Shown: positions 1-5,933 of the stretch, piece by piece
Layout of the letters: each line of letters starts with the position of its first letter
Position numbering within the stretch: position 1 is the stretch's first letter
Source: an uncultured Fibrobacterota bacterium
GTDB taxonomy: Bacteria; Fibrobacterota; Chitinivibrionia; Chitinivibrionales; CAIOZP01
Direction: 5' to 3'
DNA: 9,858 nucleotides
NCBI GenBank assembly: GCA_903862805.1
Contig: CAIOZP010000517.1
Span: forward strand, 1 to 9,858
Notes under the pieces: model-generated
What the model was told of the DNA's origin: nothing
The model's database searches: none
What the model saw: only the letters and a program-made list of their open reading frames with translations
Translations under genes and position numbers: made by a program

Positions 1-119
1 ATACCGCATGGGATTGTAAATATCATGCGTATGGATACCAAAGTATCGCAAGAAAACGATATTCAAGGAGCTTCGGCCCTATTTGGGTGAGGTCATACGG
101 GATTTGGCGTCACACAGAG
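1..119 (+). pseudogene. IS200/IS605-family transposase (TnpA, Y1 type), frameshifted N-terminal remnant
   Basis: Translating from position 3 gives TAWDCKYH. Moving to the next frame from position 29 gives VWIPKYRKK, then a stretch ending LGEVIRDLASHR near 118. Joined, these match the start of IS200/IS605 Y1 transposases, which typically read H-T-x-W-x-C-K-Y-H-x-V-W-I-P-K-Y-R-K-K and continue with an LG-EVF-REL-A segment. The two parts lie in different frames, with one base missing around 27-28, so the gene is broken. The catalytic part (the HxH motif in MPDHVHML and the later tyrosine) is absent: homology stops near 119, where the sequence switches to an apparent IS66 end. The true 5' start lies at or just beyond the window edge. 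The family call is fairly firm for so short a piece; the exact element cannot be named. Confidence 0.65.
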
Positions 120-153
120 GTAACCATTCTACGAAGTACATCTACCGCACTCC
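120..153 (-). mobile_element. Probable IS66-family element end (GTAA terminus) downstream of tnpC
   Basis: This stretch lies between the break in the IS200 transposase and the stop codon of the IS66 TnpC remnant. On the plus strand it begins GTAACC at 120. IS66-family elements are known to have termini beginning 5'-GTAA, with the tnpC 3' end a few tens of bases inside one terminus. Both the sequence and its position therefore fit an element end. I could not find the opposite end, nor a copy of the eight bases 112-119 that would be the target duplication, so the far end has probably been lost. Confidence 0.4.
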
Positions 154-312
154 TCAGACAAGATTCCAAGGCAGGAATGAATCTATTTCCGAAGACTTCA
201 TCGCGGGAAGTTTTTCGAGAAGGAGTTCGATATATTTCTTTGGATCGAGATTGTGCAGTTTTGTAGTCCAGAGGAAGCCCTTTGTCTGCGATAAATTGCG
301 AGCCTCCTCTTT
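154..312 (-). pseudogene. IS66-family transposase (TnpC), C-terminal remnant
   Basis: On the minus strand, 52 codons run from 312 to a TGA at 156-154. They contain EEARNLS, then TKLHNLDPKKYI, LLEKLPAMKSSEID and FLPWNLV just before the stop. This is the pattern of the IS66 TnpC C-terminal domain, where a cysteine/threonine-K-L-x-G/N-[VIL]-[DN]-P-x-x-Y-[IL] segment is followed by an [VL]LE-[RK]LP segment and ends in a LLPW[NH] motif. Directly upstream the frame is closed by TAA at 315-313. A second stop interrupts a possible NW element a few codons earlier. The DDE catalytic core is missing, so this is a dead 3' fragment. It lies antisense to and immediately beside the IS200 remnant. Confidence 0.7.
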
Positions 313-681
313 TTAGGTTAAGTCCGACTACCAATTAAGAAAGCTATTGCAAATTATGATTCCTGCTGAACCTTTACAAGCCCCGTCCTTCGTTTCACTT
401 TTTTAACATATCTCATCGGATATGCTTCAAAAATGAGCCTCGATCTCGTTGGAAAACCGAATATATAGAGCAGCCCTTGAGAGACAAGGTCATAGTAAGT
501 ACTGCGCAGGTATTGCAGGCTTATCCGTCACGGCTTTCAACCGGCCAACAATGGAATCAGACAAATCACCACGAAGTAGGGGCGAAGCCAACACATCTCA
601 AGATATTCGCGAAATCAGTTCCCGTTAACTGCGGTATTTATGTTCATCCTGAATTATTTTGGGGCACAAAAAAGAGGTACA
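313..681. other. Gene-free stretch, probably decayed mobile-element DNA plus ABC-F leader
   Basis: No coding region here can be supported. Short open stretches exist on both strands, for example about 60 codons on the plus strand ending in a TAA near 627. None shows a recognisable motif, a credible start with ribosome binding site, or continuity with the transposase remnants. The sequence looks more AT-rich than the genes to the right, as expected for eroded insertion-sequence DNA. I saw no convincing sigma70 promoter for the ABC-F gene, although one must lie here or further upstream. No tRNA or known structured RNA was recognised. Confidence 0.5.
673..677 (+). promoter_or_regulatory. Ribosome binding site of the ABC-F gene
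   Basis: AGAGG lies four bases before the ATG at 682 and no comparable motif precedes the in-frame ATG at 640. This decides the start: the 14 extra codons from 640 would add a tail not expected before the conserved N-terminal β-strand of ABC-F proteins. Confidence 0.6.
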
Positions 682-2298
682 ATGATCAACGTTTCCAATG
701 TTTCAAGATTCATGGGCGGAGTTCCGCTTTATACCGAGGCCAGCTTTCAGGTTTATGCAGGAGAAAAAGTTGGACTTGTCGGCCCAAATGGTGCTGGTAA
801 AACAACATTCTTCCGAATGATCGTCGGCGAAGACAAACCAGATGCCGGTAGCGTGAGCATCCAGAACAACACCCGCATTGCCTACTTCTCACAAAGCACA
901 GGCGATATGAAAGGACGATCGGCTCTTGAAGAAGTGATGGCAGGAAACGCCCGTGTAGCCGAACTCGCCGCGCACCTTTCTATTTATGAGGAAAAGCTTT
1001 GCGATCCTAATCTATATCCCGAAGAAATGGAAACCATTCTCGAAAAAATGGGCGACGATCAGACCGAGTTTGAATCACGCGGTGGCTTTGACATCGAGAG
1101 TGAAGCACAAACGATCCTTACCGGCCTGGGAATATCTCCAGACGAACATAAAAAACCGGTCGAAGATTTCAGCAGCGGTTGGAAGATGCGCATTGCGCTT
1201 GCAAAGGTTCTGATTGTCAAACCCGACTGCATCATCATGGACGAGCCGACCAACTATCTCGACATGGAAACAATCATCTGGCTTGAAGAGTGGCTTCGCA
1301 ATTTTGAAGGTGCAGTCCTCATGACCACCCACGACCGCGACTTCATGAATCGCCTTGTGAAAAAGGTAATCGAGGTTGCAAACGGAGTCGTTACAACCTA
1401 CGGCGGCAACTACGATTTCTACGAACGCGAAAAAGAGATTCGTCTCGATCAGAACGAAGCATCGTTCAACCGCCAGCAGAGCATGTTCAAGAAGGAAGAG
1501 GAATTCATCGCACGCTTCAAGGCTCGCGCCAGTCATGCCGCGCAAGTTCAGTCGCGCATCAAAAAACTCGACAAGATTGAACGTGTCGAACTTGCCACCG
1601 ACGAAGCGACAATCGAGATTGTTCTACCTGAAATCCCGCGCGGCGGCAATGATGTCGCTATCATAAAAGATCTTGGCAAGACCTGGAAGAATTCCGATGG
1701 CAGCGACAAGCCTGTTTTCGCCGGACTAAACGCAACCGTCATGCGACAGAATCGTATTGCGGTGGTCGGAGTAAACGGCGCGGGTAAATCTACGTTCCTC
1801 AAAGTGCTGTGCGGACTCACCGAGCCGACAACAGGCGAAGTTGCAATCGGGCCGAGCATTTCGATTGGCTACTTCGGTCAATACTCGCTGGAGAAACTCG
1901 ACCCCGAAGCAACCATCGTCGAAGAATTGCAATCGCATCTGCCGCAAGCCAACGACGGCACGATCCGCAACCTGCTCGCCGCATTTCTGTTTCGTGGCGA
2001 CGAGGTTTTCAAAAAAATCAAATATCTTTCCGGCGGCGAAAGGACGCGAGTAATTCTTTCCTGGCTTCTCACCACTCCATACAACTGCCTCGTTTTAGAC
2101 GAACCAACAAACCATCTCGATCTTAAGTCCCGCGAGATTTTACTCGATGCGCTCAAGAGATACGAAGGCACGTTGCTTCTTGTCAGTCACGACAGATTCT
2201 TTTTGAGAGAAATCACCAACCGTGTTTTTGAAGTTGACCACGGACAGATCAAGGTCTTCGAGGGTGACTATATGAAATATCTGGCGGAAAAGAGATAG
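682..2298 (+). CDS. ABC-F family ATP-binding protein (ribosome-associated translation factor type)
   Basis: This is a 538-residue soluble protein with two ABC ATPase domains and no membrane segment, the hallmark of ABC-F proteins (EttA, Uup, YbiT, YheS and ARE-type). These act on the ribosome, commonly at the E site, rather than in transport. Domain 1 has Walker A GPNGAGKT (34-41), signature FSSGW (163-167), Walker B IIMDEP (184-189) and switch His217. The interdomain linker (about 240-325) carries the family's basic segment FIARFKARASHAAQVQSRI (275-293). Domain 2 has Walker A GVNGAGKST (363-371), signature LSGGE (449-453), Walker B LVLDEP (470-475) and His503. The length is normal for the family, and both sites keep the catalytic glutamate after Walker B. 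The first signature is FSSGW where LSGGW or FSGGW is usual, a mild deviation. It stands alone upstream of a terminator and is convergent with the transporter operon. The subfamily, and any role in drug resistance, cannot be decided by eye. Confidence 0.93.
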   Translation: MINVSNVSRFMGGVPLYTEASFQVYAGEKVGLVGPNGAGKTTFFRMIVGEDKPDAGSVSIQNNTRIAYFSQSTGDMKGRSALEEVMAGNARVAELAAHLSIYEEKLCDPNLYPEEMETILEKMGDDQTEFESRGGFDIESEAQTILTGLGISPDEHKKPVEDFSSGWKMRIALAKVLIVKPDCIIMDEPTNYLDMETIIWLEEWLRNFEGAVLMTTHDRDFMNRLVKKVIEVANGVVTTYGGNYDFYEREKEIRLDQNEASFNRQQSMFKKEEEFIARFKARASHAAQVQSRIKKLDKIERVELATDEATIEIVLPEIPRGGNDVAIIKDLGKTWKNSDGSDKPVFAGLNATVMRQNRIAVVGVNGAGKSTFLKVLCGLTEPTTGEVAIGPSISIGYFGQYSLEKLDPEATIVEELQSHLPQANDGTIRNLLAAFLFRGDEVFKKIKYLSGGERTRVILSWLLTTPYNCLVLDEPTNHLDLKSREILLDALKRYEGTLLLVSHDRFFLREITNRVFEVDHGQIKVFEGDYMKYLAEKR

Positions 2299-2322
2299 AA
2301 CATCTTTTTCACGCTTATCTAT

Positions 2323-2361
2323 AAAAAAAGCCCCGCCGCGAAACTCGCAGCGGGGCTTTTT
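2323..2361. terminator. Bidirectional intrinsic terminator between convergent genes
   Basis: GCCCCGC (2330-2336) pairs with GCGGGGC (2350-2356). The intervening 13 bases can add a short inner GCG/CGC stem (2338-2340 with 2346-2348). Seven A's (2323-2329) precede the stem and five T's (2357-2361) follow it, so a U-tract forms on both strands. It lies 25 bases after the ABC-F stop and 16 bases after the last gene of the minus-strand operon, so it can end both transcripts. Confidence 0.9.
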
Positions 2362-2376
2362 AAATTCACCGGAAAC

Positions 2377-3168
2377 TTACTTGGCCGGTCTCAGCCAATC
2401 TTTGTGAAGCACCGGAATATCATCGAGCAACTTCTTGGTATAGGGATGCTGCGGATCTTTGATAACCTTGTCGGGGTGATCGTTCTCGACGATCTCGCCC
2501 TTGCACATCACGAACACCCTGTCGGAGACATAGTGCGCAAGGCCAATGTCGTGAGTTATAAAAATAATACACATCTTCAATTCCTTCTTGAGATCAAGAA
2601 GAAGGTCGAGGATTGACGCACGCGAACACGCATCGATCATCGAAGTCGGCTCGTCGGCGATAAGGATTTTCGGGCGGATCAGGAAAATTCTCGCGATAAG
2701 CAGTCTCTGCATCTGCCCGCCGGAAAGTTCAAAAGGATACTTTTCCTTCACCGCATCGGGGTCGAGATTGACGGAACGCAAAGATTTGTCGATCATCAGC
2801 TCTTTCTGATCGACCGTATATTTCTCGGTGAACAGATTGAAGCACGCAAGAAGCTGACTACGTACCGTGAAGAACTGGTTGAACGAAGCAAACGGATCCT
2901 GAAAAACCGCCTGCACCTTGCGCCAGTGTTCGTGCTTGTCGGTAATCGCCTTGCCACTGAATAGCAGCTCACCAGCAGCTGGCTTCTGAAGAGCAAGCAT
3001 CATCTTCGCAAGCGTTGTCTTGCCACTGCCGGATTCGCCGACGATCGTGATGATCTCTTCATCGTTGATAACGTAATTGACCTTATTGACCGCGGTGAAT
3101 TTCTTCTTACCGTGGCCGAAGGTACAGGTCAGACCTTTTGCCGAAATAAGCGGGGTTCCTGTTGCCAT
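2377..3168 (-). CDS. ABC importer ATPase, OppF/DppF type (possibly oligosaccharide CbtF-like)
   Basis: This is a 263-residue nucleotide-binding subunit, fifth and last gene of the importer operon. Motifs are Walker A GESGSGKTT (44-52), Q-loop VFQD (88-91, Gln90), signature LSGGQ (148-152), Walker B ILIADEP (168-174) and switch His206. The C-terminus carries DPQHPYTKKLL (238-248), typical of peptide/nickel/oligosaccharide-type ATPases. It is shorter than classical OppF/DppF (about 320-330 residues). The D-loop reads SMIDACSRAS rather than SALDVSVQA. From memory, this and the YVSDRVFVM segment (213-221) resemble ATPases of cello-oligosaccharide transporters such as Thermotoga CbtF. The start overlaps the stop of the preceding ATPase (TAATG), with AAAGGGG 10 bases upstream, so the two are probably translationally coupled and form the heterodimeric motor. 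The ATPase assignment is certain; the substrate is inferred. Confidence 0.93.
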   Translation of the reverse strand: MATGTPLISAKGLTCTFGHGKKKFTAVNKVNYVINDEEIITIVGESGSGKTTLAKMMLALQKPAAGELLFSGKAITDKHEHWRKVQAVFQDPFASFNQFFTVRSQLLACFNLFTEKYTVDQKELMIDKSLRSVNLDPDAVKEKYPFELSGGQMQRLLIARIFLIRPKILIADEPTSMIDACSRASILDLLLDLKKELKMCIIFITHDIGLAHYVSDRVFVMCKGEIVENDHPDKVIKDPQHPYTKKLLDDIPVLHKDWLRPAK

Positions 3169-4010
3169 TATGCCACCACCCCTTTCTTATCTTTTGCATC
3201 GTAACGCTCACCCTCGGAGGAGAGTTTTGTGATCGCGTCCATAAGTTCACGACTGTATGGATGCTGCGGTCTGAAAATTATCTGATCGGTCTTGCCGACC
3301 TCGACAAACTTGCCCTCATACATGACGGCAATATCGTCGGCCACATGGTAGAGAAGCGGAAGCTCATGAGTAATAAAGATCATGCTTCCGATGATTCCCT
3401 TGTCCATAAGATCCATAAGCATTTTGATGACCGACTTCTGCGTCGAAACGTCAAGTGCAGAACTTGGCTCGTCGGCAATGACGACCTTCGGATCCATAAG
3501 CGTAGATATGCCGATCACAACGCGCTGTTTCATTCCACCGGACAATTCGACCGGATAGTTGTTAAGCACACGCGGATCAAGGCCGATCAGCGCGAAACGG
3601 TTACGAAGCAATTCATGAATTTCTTTCTTGTTCATTTCCGGATGATGATTCAACATGACGTCTGTCGCGAAATCCTTGACCTTGCGGGTCGGATTGAGCG
3701 AGTTGAGCGCGCCCTGCGGAATCATGGAAATAACTTTGCCAAGTATATTGATGCGAAGACGTTCTTTATCGAACTTGGTAATATCTTCGCCGTCAATGAT
3801 CACTGAACCGTGCGTGTAAAAAAGCGGCGGCATGAACAATGCCATCAGTCCATTGACCAACGTTGATTTTCCGCATCCGGACTCACCGGCGATTCCGAAA
3901 GTTTTGCCTTGTTCAAGCTCGAACGAAACACCCTTCACAGCATGAACCTGCTGCCCGAAGCGCGTCTTGTAATGAACGGCAAGATTGTCTATTTTTAGAA
4001 TTGGTGCCAT
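3168..4010 (-). CDS. ABC importer ATPase, OppD/DppD type (possibly oligosaccharide CbtD-like)
   Basis: This is a 280-residue nucleotide-binding subunit that pairs with the next ATPase to power the importer. Motifs are Walker A GESGCGKST (42-50), Q-loop IPQG (97-100, Gln99), signature LSGGM (156-160), Walker B VVIADEP (176-182) with D-loop SALDVS, and switch His215. The segment RPQHPYSRELMDAI (247-260) is the C-terminal signature of peptide-type (Opp/Dpp family) ATPases. The SLNP motif (104-107) after the Q-loop is also typical of OppD. The protein is shorter than classical OppD (about 330). No [4Fe-4S]-type cysteine cluster is seen at the C-terminus; the last residues are lysine-rich. It begins 21 nt after the second permease, with AGGGG 12 bases before the ATG. 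Confidence 0.93.
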   Translation of the reverse strand: MAPILKIDNLAVHYKTRFGQQVHAVKGVSFELEQGKTFGIAGESGCGKSTLVNGLMALFMPPLFYTHGSVIIDGEDITKFDKERLRINILGKVISMIPQGALNSLNPTRKVKDFATDVMLNHHPEMNKKEIHELLRNRFALIGLDPRVLNNYPVELSGGMKQRVVIGISTLMDPKVVIADEPSSALDVSTQKSVIKMLMDLMDKGIIGSMIFITHELPLLYHVADDIAVMYEGKFVEVGKTDQIIFRPQHPYSRELMDAITKLSSEGERYDAKDKKGVVA

Positions 4011-4031
4011 ATTTTTTATCTGCCCCTGAAG

Positions 4032-4877
4032 TTATTCTTCCTTGCGCAAGCGAGGATTGAAGATCGTTTCCATTGAGGTATTCATAACGAACAACGAATA
4101 CTGAAGCAAGGTGACAAGCACCGCCGCCGGAATGAACGACCACCAGTCTCCATTGACCAAGGCTTCGGCCTTCTGCGCATTGTTCAGAATGAATCCGAGC
4201 GTCACGCTGTCGTATGGCCCAAGTCCCATCATGGAAATTGCCGCTTCTTCAAGAATACCGGTCGCCATCTGGATGATGAACGCCATGAAAACATAGCTGA
4301 GCGTGTACGGCAGAATCTGCATCAAAATTATTGATGTCGTACCGTAGCCGTTCAGCTTGGCAAGGTTGACATGGTCACGCATCTTGAGACTCTGCGCCTG
4401 AGCACGAACCGCTCGCGCTGTCCAAGCCCAGCACGTTGCACCGATGATTATCGAAACAACCTCCAGCGATCTTCCCTTCGGGCCGAGACTGTTGCTAATG
4501 AGAATAAGCACGACTAATGAAGGAATAACAATGAAAAGGTTCGTGAGCATCGTAAGGACATTGTCTAAAAGTCCGCCTTTGTAGCCGCCGATAAGACCGA
4601 TCACAACACCGAGTACAGTTGCAATGGTTCCCGCAAACAGACCGACATAAAGCGACGAACGCAGACCAAAAAGCAAGCGGACAAACATGTCCTGACCTTC
4701 TTCATTCGTGCCGAGAAGGAAGTGGGCAGTTGGAGCCTCAAAAGGACAACCAAGCCTATCGACCGGACTTCCATGAACGAAAATCGGGAACAACAAACCG
4801 ACAAGAACCAAGCCGAAAAAGACAACAAACGATATAAGAAACGATGGGTTTTTGAACAGAAGAGTGAATTGCCTCAT
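4032..4877 (-). CDS. ABC importer permease, DppC/OppC type
   Basis: This is a 281-residue inner-membrane permease of the binding-protein-dependent transport family. A first membrane helix lies at about 13-33, and a short periplasmic stretch leads to HFLLGTNEEGQDMFVRL (52-68), the conserved DppC motif (H-x-LGTD-x-x-GRD). Further hydrophobic segments lie near 80-98, 108-128, 139-153, 192-208 and 246-266. The cytoplasmic EAA-type coupling loop lies around 157-190 (SLKMRDHVNLAKLNGYG), where the ATPases dock. The ATG overlaps the stop of the first permease by four bases (ATGA), showing tight operon organisation. It has AAGGGG just upstream inside that gene. The length is normal for the family. Confidence 0.93.
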   Translation of the reverse strand: MRQFTLLFKNPSFLISFVVFFGLVLVGLLFPIFVHGSPVDRLGCPFEAPTAHFLLGTNEEGQDMFVRLLFGLRSSLYVGLFAGTIATVLGVVIGLIGGYKGGLLDNVLTMLTNLFIVIPSLVVLILISNSLGPKGRSLEVVSIIIGATCWAWTARAVRAQAQSLKMRDHVNLAKLNGYGTTSIILMQILPYTLSYVFMAFIIQMATGILEEAAISMMGLGPYDSVTLGFILNNAQKAEALVNGDWWSFIPAAVLVTLLQYSLFVMNTSMETIFNPRLRKEE

Positions 4878-5914
4878 GCGTTTTCCCCTTCCTGGGCGAC
4901 CCTGATACGCGGATCAAGGATTCCGATAAGAATATCAACTATGAAATTTGCAATTAGCACGCAGATGGTCACAATTAGCGCACCTGCCTGAAGAACAGGA
5001 TAATCATTCTCTTTGATGGATGTGTAGAATAGTGAACCCACACCCGGATAAGAAAAGACGATCTCGATAAGAAGAGCTCCGCCAACCATCATACCAAGCG
5101 CAAGTGCCAAGCCGGTGAGCTGTGGAAGCATCGCATTGCGGAACACATATCTGACAATCTGTCCCTCACTGCTACCGAGCATTTTGGCATATTTCACGTA
5201 GTCGGTTCCAAGTTCGTAGATCGACATTGAACGCATTCCAATAGCCTGACCGCCAACGTAAACAAGGAACATGGCCATGAACGGAAGCGTGTAATGGTAC
5301 AGAACATCTGACACGTAGGTTATCGACCAGCTGGGCGACAGGGATTCGCCGTATGCGTTCATCGCAGGGAACCACTCAAGGCTTATACCGAAAATGTAAA
5401 CGAGAAATATCGCGACACAGAAATACGGCACCGACGTGAAGAACAGCGACATCGGATAAAACAGTTTGTCGAAGATTCCGCGCTTGTAAGCTGCAAGCGC
5501 CCCCAAGATATTCCCCAGTATGTATCCGATCACAAGAGTCGGGATCTGAAGACCAAGTGTCCACGGAAGCGCAGGCCCGATGTAGGCCCAGACCGGCTTG
5601 TTGTGCATGTAGGAATCGCCGAAAGCCTCGTCCATATCGAGAGTAACAAAACCCTTGATCGTATGATAGACGTACATACCCAACTGAACATGAAGCGGCT
5701 TGTCAATGTTGAAACGGATTCTTAGTCGTTCCTCCATTTTGTGCGCTATTTTTGGATCAAGTCCCGGAGTCTTTATGTGTGCCATGATCGTGTCGACCGG
5801 ATTGGACGGCCCCAGACGCGGCAGAATAAAGTTCAGGCAAATCGCAACCAGCAAAGTACCGAGGTACCACCATACGCGACTGAAGAAATATTTCTGTAAC
5901 GGTGACATATGCAT
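4874..5914 (-). CDS. ABC importer permease, DppB/OppB type
   Basis: This is a 346-residue inner-membrane permease, partner of the DppC-type protein. The N-terminal helix (about 14-33) ends in LPRLGPSNPVD, the DppB landmark (usually F-x-[LP]-R-L-x-PGDP). Further helices lie near 116-142, 154-178, 205-222, 265-288 and 307-332. The EAA-type loop DYVKYAKMLGSSEGQIVRY (238-256) contacts an ATPase, and the family-typical FSYPGVGSLF (287-296) follows. The ATG at 5914 is preferred over the in-frame ATG at 5908 because the ribosome binding site GGAGAGGAA (5933-5925) is better spaced from it. The gap from the binding-protein gene is only 19 nt, and the Shine-Dalgarno lies right next to that gene's stop. 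Confidence 0.93.
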   Translation of the reverse strand: MHMSPLQKYFFSRVWWYLGTLLVAICLNFILPRLGPSNPVDTIMAHIKTPGLDPKIAHKMEERLRIRFNIDKPLHVQLGMYVYHTIKGFVTLDMDEAFGDSYMHNKPVWAYIGPALPWTLGLQIPTLVIGYILGNILGALAAYKRGIFDKLFYPMSLFFTSVPYFCVAIFLVYIFGISLEWFPAMNAYGESLSPSWSITYVSDVLYHYTLPFMAMFLVYVGGQAIGMRSMSIYELGTDYVKYAKMLGSSEGQIVRYVFRNAMLPQLTGLALALGMMVGGALLIEIVFSYPGVGSLFYTSIKENDYPVLQAGALIVTICVLIANFIVDILIGILDPRIRVAQEGENA

Positions 5915-5933
5915 ACTTATCGAATTCCTCTCC

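Noticed and set aside
83..316. A 77-codon plus-strand open frame starting at 83
   Set aside because: Its first codons are the tail of the frameshifted IS200 transposase remnant, and the rest reads antisense through the IS66 remnant. It is not an independent gene.
110..334. A 74-codon minus-strand open frame across the IS66 remnant
   Set aside because: The IS66 TnpC homology is in a different minus-strand frame (312-154). This frame shows no transposase motif.
640..681. Upstream in-frame ATG at 640 extending the ABC-F protein by 14 residues
   Set aside because: The ATG at 682 has AGAGG in place and matches the usual N-terminus of ABC-F proteins; 640 has no ribosome binding site.
1075..1545. 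A 156-codon open frame on the minus strand inside the ABC-F gene
   Set aside because: It overlaps conserved ABC-F coding sequence, has no ribosome binding site of note and no family motif.
3162..3806. A 214-codon open frame on the plus strand, antisense to the OppD/DppD-type ATPase
   Set aside because: The opposite strand holds a complete ATPase with all motifs. The antisense reading has no recognisable domain and reflects codon bias of the real gene.
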